DNA of 42,810 nt from an uncultured Roseburia sp. (GCA_934292805.1 CAKQXQ010000019.1:1-42810); one strand, 5' to 3'. Shown: positions 16,789 through 26,321, counted from the stretch's first letter. The notes: a model not told the origin generated them from the sequence alone. Translations and numbers: made by a program.

Positions 16789-18015
16789 TTAATATCCGTC
16801 ACCTGTTTTGAATCCGGTGTCCGCAGTGATTTTCTCACTGTTTTTCGCAACGGTATCTGAAACGGTATAGGCTTCGTCATTATAGAGGAACTGATGCAGC
16901 TGCTTTACATTCGTGCTAAGATCACATGGTACTACAACATCTCCCTTTTTCCCAAGCTTTGTTGTCGCTTTGGTGAATGGGAATCCGGTTGTCTCTCCGA
17001 TCGAATAATTAAAAAGCTGTGATGCAAGTGACAGCAGTTCGGTATTTGAAAAGCTTGTCTGGATATCTCCACAGACTTCATTGATCAGCTTATTCACGGT
17101 AGCCGGATCCGACTTCTGTGCTTTTTTCACCATCGCCATAAGCACTGCTCTCTGACGCTCTGTTCTGTGATAATCATCGCCTCCGCCATAACGGATCCTC
17201 GCATAAGCACAGGCCTGCACTCCATCCAGGTTGTACACGCCTCCACCGGAAAGATACTCAGCCTTATTGCCTGTAAGCTCATTCAGTTCTCTGATATAGC
17301 CTTCTGTGAGCACTGCTTCCGTATCGGTAAGTTCAAGCTCTACACCTCCCAGAAGATCCACACACTCTATGATCGCATTAAAATCCACGGTCACATAGTC
17401 CGTAATGTTCAGATCAAGATTCACATTTAACATAGATATCGCCTGCTCCGGACCGCCTTTTGCATAAGCCGCGTTGCATTTCTGAAAGCTTCCGTTTCCA
17501 ACGTCCAGATAGCTGTCACGATACACAGATACCAGATTGACTTCTTTCGTATCGTTATTAATATTGGCAAGCATGATCACATCACTTCGTCCGCTGTTAA
17601 GATTGCCATTGGAACGGTTATCCAGACCGAATAACGCGATCGTCTGATATCCTTTCATAATCTCCATGGATTCCTCTGAAATGTTCTCGTTCACTTCGAT
17701 TTTATCCATATCCAGCTCTGTTTTCTCGATTTTGCCAAGTTTTGACACAATAAAAAGAACTACTGCAAGCACCAGCAATAGCACTATTTCTATAATAAAA
17801 ATTGTGTTGCGTCTTCTCCTCGATGCTGCTTTCTTTCCATGGGCTTTTCTTCCATGTCCGTTCCTTACGGATTCTGTCTTTCTATATCCACTTGTTCTTC
17901 CGACGTTTCTATAATCTGCATTTTCTTCCATTTTATGCCTGTCATCTCTACCTGATCTATGATTCTCTCCCAAAATCAAATCAATCTCCTGGTTGTCCTC
18001 TCTCCTCTGGCCCAT
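16789..18015 (-). CDS. LCP (LytR-CpsA-Psr) family cell-wall ligase
   Basis: LCP proteins transfer anionic polymers from lipid carriers to peptidoglycan on the outer face of the membrane. The start at 18015 follows GGGGAG at 8 bases; earlier in-frame ATGs lack a site. The 408 residues comprise a highly basic cytoplasmic tail (about 1-68), one membrane helix (FIIEIVLLLVLAVVLFIV, about 70-90) and the LCP domain: TIALFGLDNR, SGRSDVIMLANI, VSVYRDSY, and YARIRYGGGDDYHRTERQR with the conserved arginines and aspartates. It lies downstream of the unrecognised membrane gene at 18209, in the same direction. Confidence 0.92.
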   Translation of the reverse strand: MGQRREDNQEIDLILGENHRSGRDDRHKMEENADYRNVGRTSGYRKTESVRNGHGRKAHGKKAASRRRRNTIFIIEIVLLLVLAVVLFIVSKLGKIEKTELDMDKIEVNENISEESMEIMKGYQTIALFGLDNRSNGNLNSGRSDVIMLANINNDTKEVNLVSVYRDSYLDVGNGSFQKCNAAYAKGGPEQAISMLNVNLDLNITDYVTVDFNAIIECVDLLGGVELELTDTEAVLTEGYIRELNELTGNKAEYLSGGGVYNLDGVQACAYARIRYGGGDDYHRTERQRAVLMAMVKKAQKSDPATVNKLINEVCGDIQTSFSNTELLSLASQLFNYSIGETTGFPFTKATTKLGKKGDVVVPCDLSTNVKQLHQFLYNDEAYTVSDTVAKNSEKITADTGFKTGDGY

Positions 18016-18208
18016 ATTCCACTCCCCGGCTTTCTTTTTTAGGTTTTCCATAGCACAGGTCAGCCTCACTCCCTGACGACACCAACGTCCCAATTGCTGA
18101 CCGTCCTTTTGATACAATCTTACAAAAAGAAGTCCCGGGGTTCAATAAATCTTTTCTTAATCATTCTTAATATACATGGTATGATTTCTTGCGATTTTTT
18201 TAAGAGTC

Positions 18209-19771
18209 TCACTGTTTATAAAAAACTTCTGCCTGATCCTTACACCAGAAATACTCCTCCGTTGCTCCATTGATATAATACACAAGCGGGCCGACATCTC
18301 TTCCTGCCACATATATATTCAACTGTTTGCAGTTTCCATAATCTGAATGATCTAACAGTTCCCATTCGCACAGCCTGTCTCCGTAATAATCAAGATATGG
18401 GATATAGACGTATGCTCCGTCTTTTTCAAAGCGAATAGACTCTTTCATCTCATCACAATACCATGTTCCATACAGATCCTCTGTCGTGATATTCTCATAA
18501 TTATCCGGTTTCGCGTAAATACTTTCATCTGTGAGATTACCCGTCACATGAAACTGTTCAAATTCCTGCCTCGTAATTGGGTTTACTGTGATATTCTCCG
18601 TACCATTTGCTTCTGTATCGTTTGTGCTATTCACTTCTGTATTACTTTCGTTATTCTCTTCTCTGGCATTTGCATCATTCAGATTGTTTTCTTCCATATC
18701 TCCCGTATTACCATTGGAAGCCTGGTTCGAATTCTGATAAGCTTCCAGTGTCTCTCTCAAATCTGCTGCCGAATTTTCTACCGCCGTCCGGCGTCTGCTG
18801 CACACCGCCACAATCGTCACCATGCACAGGAAAAGAATGCATATATTAAATACAATCCACAACACTATATATCTGATTTTTCTTCCTTTTTTCGTACCAA
18901 CCGCATATTCCATCTCCCTGACCTCTCGGATTCTATGAAGGGTCAGGCAGGTCATCCAGATCACCCACACAATGGATAATATCGAGATTCCTATTACAGA
19001 GAACACCATATATCCAAGGCTTCCGCTTGCGAAAAACATCTGCGTTCCAAGGAATAACGCTGAAATCAGGCTGATTGCTCCCATGATGGTTCCTTCTGCT
19101 GCGTTCTTCTTCGGATTTCCCTGATAGATCCAGTTCCAGCCTTCCACCATCTTTAAAAGCTGCTCTGCTCCTGCTTCAAATGCAGCCCGTATCCTTTCGT
19201 CGGACTGGTTTTCATCCTTTACCGGGATTGCCAGACATTGCTCTAACTGGATTTTCCATCTCTCATTCCGCTCAAGATATGATGCAGCCGCAAGAAAGAA
19301 ATAGTAGCTCTTTAGCATCTTTTTCTCCAGACTCATCTCATCTATCTGTGCAAGCGCAAGTCCTGCTTTTGCCCCATCTTCCATTAACAGATCCTGCTTT
19401 GCCATGGCAAGCAGAAACGTATTTCTCTGTATTCCTTTTCTTTTATGCATTTTCCGGTACAAAGCAAGATCATAGTCATGGCGTTCCTGTACACTCAGCC
19501 TGCCATCTGACAATTTTGCCCTGACACGTTGCAGACTTGCAAAATAGAAACAAAATATTGCAAGTCCACCAAGGAAAAATAAACCTATATACAGTGCCGG
19601 TCTGGCTTCCGGGAAAAATTTTCTGCCAGGGAACATCATTCCAAGAATTAAAACTCCCCAAATTAGGATCAAAAAAGTATAACGTTTTCTTTTTCTGTAA
19701 ACTTTTTTTGCAAATAACGTTCCCGGGTTTTCCTGCAGTATAACAGATGTATCTAAATCATATGGATTCAT
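18209..19771 (-). CDS. Membrane protein with extracellular C-terminal domain, unknown
   Basis: I do not recognise this 520-residue protein. It has hydrophobic pairs near residues 32-50 and 58-80 and again near 228-275, and a last membrane helix near 300-325. A Thr/Asn/Glu-rich spacer (about 345-400) follows. The C-terminal domain starts near 425 and includes ITTEDLYGTWYCDEMKESIRFEKDG, a pattern reminiscent of lipocalin-like DUF domains. The middle cytoplasmic part (about 90-200) is helical. AAAGGA precedes the ATG. It is followed by the LCP gene, so a cell-envelope role is possible. Confidence 0.6.
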   Translation of the reverse strand: MNPYDLDTSVILQENPGTLFAKKVYRKRKRYTFLILIWGVLILGMMFPGRKFFPEARPALYIGLFFLGGLAIFCFYFASLQRVRAKLSDGRLSVQERHDYDLALYRKMHKRKGIQRNTFLLAMAKQDLLMEDGAKAGLALAQIDEMSLEKKMLKSYYFFLAAASYLERNERWKIQLEQCLAIPVKDENQSDERIRAAFEAGAEQLLKMVEGWNWIYQGNPKKNAAEGTIMGAISLISALFLGTQMFFASGSLGYMVFSVIGISILSIVWVIWMTCLTLHRIREVREMEYAVGTKKGRKIRYIVLWIVFNICILFLCMVTIVAVCSRRRTAVENSAADLRETLEAYQNSNQASNGNTGDMEENNLNDANAREENNESNTEVNSTNDTEANGTENITVNPITRQEFEQFHVTGNLTDESIYAKPDNYENITTEDLYGTWYCDEMKESIRFEKDGAYVYIPYLDYYGDRLCEWELLDHSDYGNCKQLNIYVAGRDVGPLVYYINGATEEYFWCKDQAEVFYKQ

Positions 19772-19831
19772 TTTTTTGTCCTTTCGTCGTAGCTATGTAA
19801 TAATCAGTTTCAACCGGGATTATTATAATGC

Positions 19832-19864
19832 AAAAACAGGAAGCAGGCAACGCCCACTTCCTGT
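19832..19864 (-). terminator. Terminator of the sugar ABC operon
   Basis: Read leftward, ACAGGAAG, a loop containing GGC-GTT-GCC, CTTCCTGT and then a run of T's. It lies 63 bases after the last permease gene. Confidence 0.85.
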
Positions 19865-19927
19865 CTCCATATTCCAGACAATCTATTATGGTCTGTAATC
19901 TTTCTTTTTCTTACAGCCGAGAATCCA

Positions 19928-20986
19928 CTATTTTACTTCGTGCTTTCTCTTCTTCGCAATGATCACACTCTGGATCACAAGGAAGATACACAGCATTGCT
20001 GCGATCGTGATACCTGTCCACCATGCCTGGTCAAGTCCCGCGGAAGATACAATATTCTGAATCGTACTTAAGGAAAGTACGCCGAAGAATGTGCCAATGA
20101 TATTACCAACACCACCTGTCAGTAAAGTTCCTCCGATAATGGATGAAGCAATTGCATTCATTTCCATTCCACTTGCATGGGATGCTGCACCAGAGCCAAC
20201 ATGAAGGAAATAAACATAACCGCCGATACCAGCCAGAAGACCGCAGAGCAAATGTGACATAAATCTTGTTTTCTTCACATTAATACCAAGCATTAATGCA
20301 CTTTGTCTGTTACCGCCTACTGCATAAAAATGTCTGCCGAATTTTGTATATCTTAAAATAAAGAATAGTACAATAACGATCAGTAATGCGACGATCACTC
20401 CGACTTCCACATAGGCATTGACATATTTCCCGATTTTATTGTAAGATCCCATCCCCGGTACGATCACACGGGTATTTTTCAATGCTACAAACTGTTCATT
20501 CGCAACGTTAAATGGGTTTGTATGTACGATCGTCGTCATACCTCTTGCAAAAAACATTCCCGCAAGTGTGACAATAAATGGCTGGATATCCAGATAAGCC
20601 ACCAGATATCCCTGTACTGCACCGAACGCAAGTCCGATACCGATTGCGATCAGCATGGACACTACAACGTTTCCACCCATATAATCAAGATATACGGCAC
20701 AACACATACTCACAAGAGCAACCACGCCACCGACTGAAATATCGATGCTTCCTGTTATCATAACGAGGCTCAGTCCACAGGCTGTGATGATCAACGCTCC
20801 GTTCGCATTTAAAATATTAAAAAATGTCTGCGGTTTTAAAAATCCGCCACCCTGAAATACCATTGCTCCGATATACATCAGGAAGAATACAACGATCGTA
20901 ATTGTCAAAAGCAGATTTGTATCCGAAATATTTTTCTTCTTTAAGGATGTACCTGTCGTTAATTTCTTTTTATTAAATGCCATCAT
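19928..20986 (-). CDS. yjfF: Sugar ABC transporter permease, YjfF-like
   Basis: This is the second of two permeases of a CUT2 (ribose/galactofuranose-type) sugar importer. Its 352 residues form about 8-10 membrane helices and include the family segment GLSLVMITGSIDISVGGVVAL. Residues GGNRQSALMLGINV carry the EAA-like coupling loop that contacts the ATPase. AGGAGG lies 8 bases before the first of two adjacent ATGs. It follows the YtfT-like permease gene with no gap, and the presence of two different permeases is what points to the YtfQRT-YjfF class rather than a ribose or galactose importer. The substrate is not proven. Confidence 0.85.
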   Translation of the reverse strand: MMAFNKKKLTTGTSLKKKNISDTNLLLTITIVVFFLMYIGAMVFQGGGFLKPQTFFNILNANGALIITACGLSLVMITGSIDISVGGVVALVSMCCAVYLDYMGGNVVVSMLIAIGIGLAFGAVQGYLVAYLDIQPFIVTLAGMFFARGMTTIVHTNPFNVANEQFVALKNTRVIVPGMGSYNKIGKYVNAYVEVGVIVALLIVIVLFFILRYTKFGRHFYAVGGNRQSALMLGINVKKTRFMSHLLCGLLAGIGGYVYFLHVGSGAASHASGMEMNAIASSIIGGTLLTGGVGNIIGTFFGVLSLSTIQNIVSSAGLDQAWWTGITIAAMLCIFLVIQSVIIAKKRKHEVK

Positions 20987-22042
20987 TTATGCAACCTCCT
21001 TTGCATGAGAACGGAATTTCTTCGAAAAAGAAGCTAATTTTTCTCTGACTGCAGGTGCACTGAACACAACAAGTGCGATAACAACGACTGCTTTATATGC
21101 TGAGAGTGCTGCTGATTCTACTTTAAATTTGTATAACGTTGTTGTCAGATACTGGATCACATATGCACCCAGAATGGATGCCCACATATTAAATTTACCA
21201 CCATTTAATGCATTTCCGCCAAGTGCTACTGCAAGGATCGCATCCATTTCTATATCCTTTGCGATTACAGAATAGTTAATGGAAGACAGACGGCTTACTT
21301 TTATAAGACCTACCACTGCAACACACAATCCGAGTATTACAAAGGAAATAAATTTAATAAATGCCGGATTCAGACCATTTAATCTTGCAGAACTTGCATT
21401 TATACCAACTGCCTGTGTATACAATCCAAGATTCGTAAATTTTAATGCCAATGCTGTGATGATCACACAGACTGCCATGATGAATACCGGTGTTGGAATC
21501 GGAATGCCTGGGATAAAACCACCGTATACTTTAAAGGATTCCTGGCTGATAACCGGGAGTTCATTATTATTGATCCACGCCGCGATAGAACGTCCTGCCG
21601 TAAAGAGGATTAATGTTGCAACCATCGGCTGGATATTAAATCCGGCAACAAGAATTCCATTGAATGCACCAAATAACATAGATACCACACATGCTACAAG
21701 AAATGCGACGATCACCGGTGCCTGCAGTGTATCCGGTCTGGAATTAGTGCCACATAACACACGAAGAATTACTGATCCGGCAATTGCTACGGTTGCACCG
21801 ACACTGATATCCTGTCCGCCGGATGCTGCCGTTACCAGAGTCATTCCGATCGCAAGGATCGCAAGCTCTGAACCATAATCCAGAATAGTGATAAGGTAAC
21901 CGGAGAGAACCGGATTGCCTGCACTATTTACATCTAATGTAATTTTGAAAAATGATGGGTCTGCTATAAGATTAAATACGGTCAACAGCACAAGTGCTGC
22001 AATCGGGATAAAGATCTGGTTATTTTTCTTTAATGCTTTCAT
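20987..22042 (-). CDS. ytfT: Sugar ABC transporter permease, YtfT-like
   Basis: This is the first permease of the CUT2 sugar importer, 351 residues, multi-pass. It has the signature GMTLVTAASGGQDISVGATVAIAG and the coupling segment GINASSARLNGLNP. Its ATG overlaps the stop of the ATPase gene by 4 bases (ATGA), so the two are translationally coupled, and the YjfF-like permease follows immediately. In E. coli the related system imports furanose sugars; the same substrate here is inference. Confidence 0.87.
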   Translation of the reverse strand: MKALKKNNQIFIPIAALVLLTVFNLIADPSFFKITLDVNSAGNPVLSGYLITILDYGSELAILAIGMTLVTAASGGQDISVGATVAIAGSVILRVLCGTNSRPDTLQAPVIVAFLVACVVSMLFGAFNGILVAGFNIQPMVATLILFTAGRSIAAWINNNELPVISQESFKVYGGFIPGIPIPTPVFIMAVCVIITALALKFTNLGLYTQAVGINASSARLNGLNPAFIKFISFVILGLCVAVVGLIKVSRLSSINYSVIAKDIEMDAILAVALGGNALNGGKFNMWASILGAYVIQYLTTTLYKFKVESAALSAYKAVVVIALVVFSAPAVREKLASFSKKFRSHAKEVA

Positions 22043-23553
22043 TTTTTATCACCTCCGGCAATTGTGCTCATTACTTTATTCTGTGTTAAATCTTCTTCTG
22101 ACAGTTCACCAACTACTGCCCGGTCTCTCATAACGATCAGTCTTGAACAGGTACGAAGCATCTCATCTGTCTCAGAAGAAATGAAGGTAACACACATTCC
22201 TTCAGATGCAAGCTTTAACACCAGTTTCTGGATCTCAACCTTAGTTCCGACATCAATTCCTCTTGTCGGCTCATCTAAAATCAAATATTCCGGATGAGTC
22301 AGAAGCCAGCGTGCCAGGATTACTTTCTGCTGATTACCACCGGACAACGATTTGATCGGTGTTTCTGATGATGCTGTTTTTATCTCCAGTAATTTTATAT
22401 ATTCCTGTGCAATTTTTTCTTTCTCAGCCTTGGAATATGGTCTGAAAAATCCACGTAATACCTGAGCTGCAAGGATAATATTATCTTTTACCGAAAGATC
22501 ACCGATAATTCCGTCTACCTTACGGTCTTCCGGCAGATAAGCAATTCCCTGCTTCATGGCATCTAATGGTTTGGTGATCTTAATCTGCTTGCCATTTTTC
22601 TTTATCGTTCCATGTGTAACTCTGTCCGCACCGAAAATTGCTCTGACACACTCACTTCTTCCGGAACCAAGTAATCCGACAAATCCATTTACTTCCCCTT
22701 TCCGGATATAAAAATTAAATGGCTTGATTCCGGCATTGCTGGCAAGACCTTTTGCTTCAAATACCGGTGTGGAATCATCAGAGTGATATGGTGTCTCTTC
22801 TCCCTTGATGTCAGACATGTCATCTAACTCTTTTCCAAGCATTGTTGCTACGAGTTTTACTCTTGGAAGATCCTTGATCTCATATTCTCCTACCAGTTTT
22901 CCATCTCTTAAAACTGTGATCTTATCACAGACTGCATATACCTGATCCAGAAAATGTGTTACAAAAATAATTCCTACGCCTTTAGCCTTAAGATTTTTCA
23001 TCAGCTGAAACAGCTTTTCTACTTCCTGCTCATCCAGGGAAGATGTCGGTTCATCCAAAATTAAAACCTTGCATTCCATATCAACTGCTCTCGCGATCGC
23101 AACCATCTGCTGGATTGCGATCGAACAGCTGGAAAGCTGCTGTGTTGCACTTGCCGGAATATCCAGTGATTTTAAGATTCTGTCAGTATCTTCATTCATT
23201 TTCTTCCAGTTCTGTCCGATTCCCTTTCCTCTGCCGATAAACATATTTTCAGCTACCGAAAGATTCGGACACAGTGTGATCTCCTGGTAAACGGTACTGA
23301 TCCCCAGATTTTGGGCATCCTGAGGAGAATGTATCACAGCCGGCTTATCCAGTCCCTTTAGATAAATCTCTCCTTCGTCCTTTTCATATACTCCTGTCAG
23401 AACTTTGATCAGTGTTGATTTTCCTGCTCCGTTTTCTCCCATTAACGCATGGATTTCACCTTCACACAGTGTAAAATCAACATTCTGCAATGCTTTTACA
23501 CCCGGGAAACTTTTGTAGATGCCTCGCATTTCCAATACGGATTTTTCTTTCAT
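22039..23553 (-). CDS. ytfR: Sugar ABC transporter ATPase, YtfR-like (two ABC domains)
   Basis: This 504-residue cytoplasmic ATPase powers the two permeases. Domain 1 has GENGAGKST (Walker A, about residue 39-47) and LILDEPTSSLD (Walker B), but its signature is changed to LSSCSIAIQQ. Domain 2 has the degenerate Walker A GLLGSGRSE, normal LSGGNQQK signature and LILDEPTRGID. This asymmetry is usual in RbsA/MglA/YtfR proteins. An intercistronic hairpin (23577-23626) separates it from the binding-protein gene and could lower its expression relative to that gene. Confidence 0.9.
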   Translation of the reverse strand: MKEKSVLEMRGIYKSFPGVKALQNVDFTLCEGEIHALMGENGAGKSTLIKVLTGVYEKDEGEIYLKGLDKPAVIHSPQDAQNLGISTVYQEITLCPNLSVAENMFIGRGKGIGQNWKKMNEDTDRILKSLDIPASATQQLSSCSIAIQQMVAIARAVDMECKVLILDEPTSSLDEQEVEKLFQLMKNLKAKGVGIIFVTHFLDQVYAVCDKITVLRDGKLVGEYEIKDLPRVKLVATMLGKELDDMSDIKGEETPYHSDDSTPVFEAKGLASNAGIKPFNFYIRKGEVNGFVGLLGSGRSECVRAIFGADRVTHGTIKKNGKQIKITKPLDAMKQGIAYLPEDRKVDGIIGDLSVKDNIILAAQVLRGFFRPYSKAEKEKIAQEYIKLLEIKTASSETPIKSLSGGNQQKVILARWLLTHPEYLILDEPTRGIDVGTKVEIQKLVLKLASEGMCVTFISSETDEMLRTCSRLIVMRDRAVVGELSEEDLTQNKVMSTIAGGDKK

Positions 23554-23576
23554 TTATGTCTCCACCTTTCAGATAT

Positions 23577-23626
23577 AAAAAGGGCGCGGAAAAGCGTTCG
23601 CTCTATACGCAATGCCGCGCCTTTTC
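23577..23626 (-). terminator. Intercistronic hairpin between binding protein and ATPase genes
   Basis: Read leftward, GGCGCGG and CCGCGCC (23583-23589 with 23615-23621) enclose an inner GCG/CGC stem and are followed by CTTTTT. It is a partial terminator or a mRNA-end stabiliser, a common way to make the binding protein in excess over the ATPase and permeases. Confidence 0.75.
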
Positions 23627-23655
23627 TTATACAGATTTATTTTCCTGCCGGACGA

Positions 23656-24699
23656 TTAGATACCATAGTTATCTACATCTTCCTGTGTGATATCTTTTGC
23701 ATCAAAACCTTTCTCATCCATAATGATTGTTTTCTCTGTAATTTCTTCGCCATTCTGGATTTTCTTGATTACTTCATCGATATAGCCTGCCTGGAAAGGA
23801 TTGCACTGTCCATCATAGTTCCAGTTCTGTGCAAGTAATTCTTCTAATGCCCATTTGTTACAGTCAAATCCCATAACAACGACGTCTTTTCCAACACCAT
23901 GGGAAATGTTTGCCTTATCAAGTGCTGCTACTGCACCTTTTGCCATGTCATCATTCTCAGCATAGATTACATTGAATTTTTCTCCGGAATCAATCACTGA
24001 CTGAACGATCTGCTGTGCTTTCTCTGCATTCCATTCTGCTGTCTGCTGTGTAACAATGTTCCATCCTTCAGCTGCTGCCATATCATTCAAAGCACCGGAA
24101 CGTCCTTTCTGTGCTGCTGAACCCATGACACCCTGAATGTGGATGATATTATATTCACCGAGATCCTGGTCTTTTAACCATGTTGCAGCTGTCTCACCTT
24201 CTTTTGCCATATCAGATACGATAGATGCTTCATATAAGCTCTCATCTGCATCAATCGTTCTGTCGAAAAGAATCACTCTTGTTCCTGCATCCTGTGCATC
24301 CTGCAATACTGAATCCCATCCTGCTGTATCAGCTGCTGAAAGAAGAAGATAGTCCACACCATCCTGGATAAATTTCTGGGCTGCTGTGATCTGCTCGTCA
24401 TTTTTCAGGCTGTATGCAAAAGAAGCATCGTAGCCATTCTCTTCTGTAAACATTGCTTTCATATCTTTATCATTTGCGGTACGGTAACCGGATTCGTTCG
24501 GATCGTTATTGATGATACCCACTTTAATCAGATCTCCGGAAGCTGCTGTATCTGCCGGTGCAGAACTTTCTGTTGCTGTTGTCTGTCCGTTATCTGCTGC
24601 ATCATTTGTCGAAGTATCTGCTGCCTGATTTCCACATCCTGCCAACATAGTTGCTGTCATTGCTGCACATAATAATGCACTTAAAACTTTTTTCTTCAT
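23656..24699 (-). CDS. ytfQ: Sugar-binding lipoprotein of the ABC importer (YtfQ-like)
   Basis: This is the extracellular substrate-binding protein. MKKKVLSALLCAAMTATMLAGC is a lipoprotein signal peptide with lipobox LAGC, followed by a Thr/Ala/Asp-rich linker. The mature part is a type I periplasmic-binding fold: VGIINNDPNESGYRTAND, VDYLLLSAADTAGWDSVL, RVILFDRTIDADESLYEASIVSD, IQGVMGSAAQKGR and VVVMGFDCNKWALEELL. It resembles YtfQ-type furanose-binding proteins. The ribosome binding site GGAGGG is inside the 3' arm of a long hairpin (24703-24787), so its translation may be controlled. Confidence 0.88.
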   Translation of the reverse strand: MKKKVLSALLCAAMTATMLAGCGNQAADTSTNDAADNGQTTATESSAPADTAASGDLIKVGIINNDPNESGYRTANDKDMKAMFTEENGYDASFAYSLKNDEQITAAQKFIQDGVDYLLLSAADTAGWDSVLQDAQDAGTRVILFDRTIDADESLYEASIVSDMAKEGETAATWLKDQDLGEYNIIHIQGVMGSAAQKGRSGALNDMAAAEGWNIVTQQTAEWNAEKAQQIVQSVIDSGEKFNVIYAENDDMAKGAVAALDKANISHGVGKDVVVMGFDCNKWALEELLAQNWNYDGQCNPFQAGYIDEVIKKIQNGEEITEKTIIMDEKGFDAKDITQEDVDNYGI

Positions 24700-24702
24700 A
24701 AT

Positions 24703-24787
24703 AAAAAACCCTCCATAAATAATTTATTATTTGTACTGGATGTTGTCTCCAGCTGTTGTAATAAATATATTATTTATGAGGGTTTTT
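24703..24787 (-). promoter_or_regulatory. Long leader hairpin masking the ribosome binding site of the binding-protein gene
   Basis: The arms 24703-24731 and 24759-24787 are complementary over about 23-25 bp with one bulged base. They enclose a second stem CTGGA/TCCAG (24736-24752). In the mRNA the 3' arm contains GGAGGG, the binding-protein ribosome binding site, paired with CCCTC of the 5' arm, and is followed by TTTTTT. It can be read as a terminator-attenuator, a translation switch, or a 5' stabiliser. Confidence 0.7.
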
Positions 24788-24792
24788 CGATA

Positions 24793-24817
24793 CCAACGTT
24801 CTTACGTAAAAAGTTGG
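24793..24817. promoter_or_regulatory. Near-palindrome upstream of the binding-protein gene
   Basis: CCAAC and GTTGG flank a centre TTACGTAA, giving a 25-bp site with a few mismatches. It lies between the kinase gene and the leader hairpin, overlapping a weak leftward promoter-like sequence (TTGAAA near 24823, then about 17 bases). It may be an operator for the transporter half of the operon. Confidence 0.35.
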
Positions 24818-24841
24818 ATTTTTTCAATTTAGTTTGTTTTT

Positions 24842-26320
24842 TTATGAAAAAGGTTCGTTTTCTTTTGCCGGAATGATCACCGTTGCTTTTGTGCCTTCAT
24901 TCTCCCTGCTGTCAATATACAACCCATAATCTTCTCCATAATAATGTCTGATTCGCTGGTTGATATTCGCAAGTCCAAAGCTGTCTGTCTCTTTCTGGGA
25001 TAAGCCTCTCTGAATATTCTGCCGCAATGCTTCTAACTTCTCCTGTGACATTCCCTTACCATCATCCTCCACTGTAAAGATCAGACTTTCTTCCTCTTTC
25101 ACGCCTCTGACACAGATCTCACTTTTACCCCTTTTCATCTTCACTCCGTGATACAGGGCATTCTCTACCAGCGGTTGCAACAGAAGCTTTGGTATAACAT
25201 ACTGCTTCATTTCCGGTGCGATATCTATTTTATAATCCATAATATCCTGATATCGGAAACGCTGGATTTTCAGATAACTTTCAATATGCGATTCTTCCTC
25301 TGCTACTTTAATAAAATCTCTTCCGTTTGCAAGTGTTGTCCTGAAAAAATCCGACAGTGAGGTTACCATCATGATTGCTTCTTCATTTCGGTTATCTTCT
25401 GCAAGCCATACGATCGCATCCAGCGTATTATACAGGAAATGCGGATTAATCTGTGCCTGTAAAAGTTTTGTTTCCATCAAATGCAGACTTTTTTCTTTTT
25501 CCTTGATATCACGGATCAGGGCATCTATTTCTTTTGTCATCGCATTAAAGCTTTCTGCAAGGACATTGATCTCACGGATATCTGCTTCTTCTGCTTTTTT
25601 TGAAAAATCACCTTCTGCAACCTTCTCTGTAAGATTAGCCAGGCTCTCGATCGGATTTGCCACTCCGCGGACAGCCTTCCAGGTCATTACAATGGCTGTA
25701 AATGCTGCCATTCCGATCGCATAGATACAAAGTATCGTAATCCTTCGGTTCTGTGCTTCCTGCCGGATACGTACTTCCTGCAGATTTTCAGTTTCAACCC
25801 GGATATACTCCTGGATTCCATCCTGAATGATCGACGTCAGCATGTAGATGTTCTCATCCAGATAAGTCATATTATCTTCATAATTCCCATCTCCATGAAT
25901 CATTTTCTCAAGGATTCCGACATTGCGTTCTAAGGAATCCAGTGTATTCTGCAAACGGATCACCTGATTTTTATTGATATCCACAGTTGCCAGATCTGAC
26001 AATTCTCTGCTTTTTTCTTTCATGGAATCGATAAATTCATACGGATTTACTGTAACAATGCCATTCACCGTGATCTCACCTGTTCCAAGATCCTTAAATT
26101 CTTTTTTCCTTACAACTGCCAGATACATACTGTAATCCATACGTTCCTTAAAATCCATTGCCTGATTGGCATAAGTAACACTGTATGTGATTTTTGAATA
26201 AACCCTTGCTGCATTGTTCATGGAAAAAAGTGCATACAAAAGAACAAGCATTAATGGTATAAAAGATGCCAGTGCAATAGCTAACAGTTTCCGGTTCAAA
26301 GATACTTTTTTCCGGTTCAT
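24842..26320 (-). CDS. Sensor histidine kinase, YesM/LytS-type with HAMP
   Basis: This is the membrane kinase of the sugar system. Two membrane helices (about residues 12-34 and 197-218) flank an extracellular domain of roughly 160 residues. A HAMP domain follows (about 220-275), then the His_kinase motif QINPHFLYNTLDAI (about 300-313) and a HATPase domain with LLQPLVENALYHGV and VEDDGKGM. At 492 residues it is complete. It begins next to the response-regulator stop, so the pair is co-translated or coupled. It may receive the signal from the membrane-anchored binding protein encoded at 27963-29027. Confidence 0.92.
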   Translation of the reverse strand: MNRKKVSLNRKLLAIALASFIPLMLVLLYALFSMNNAARVYSKITYSVTYANQAMDFKERMDYSMYLAVVRKKEFKDLGTGEITVNGIVTVNPYEFIDSMKEKSRELSDLATVDINKNQVIRLQNTLDSLERNVGILEKMIHGDGNYEDNMTYLDENIYMLTSIIQDGIQEYIRVETENLQEVRIRQEAQNRRITILCIYAIGMAAFTAIVMTWKAVRGVANPIESLANLTEKVAEGDFSKKAEEADIREINVLAESFNAMTKEIDALIRDIKEKEKSLHLMETKLLQAQINPHFLYNTLDAIVWLAEDNRNEEAIMMVTSLSDFFRTTLANGRDFIKVAEEESHIESYLKIQRFRYQDIMDYKIDIAPEMKQYVIPKLLLQPLVENALYHGVKMKRGKSEICVRGVKEEESLIFTVEDDGKGMSQEKLEALRQNIQRGLSQKETDSFGLANINQRIRHYYGEDYGLYIDSRENEGTKATVIIPAKENEPFS

Positions 26321-26321
26321 A

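Noticed and set aside
16572..16811. 79-codon rightward open frame across the small RNA
   Set aside because: It begins at the promoter -35 box, upstream of the predicted RNA start, and runs through the terminator; the paired structure explains the sequence better.
21279..21878. 199-codon rightward frame inside the YtfT-like permease gene
   Set aside because: It is a shadow of a well-supported membrane protein gene on the other strand.
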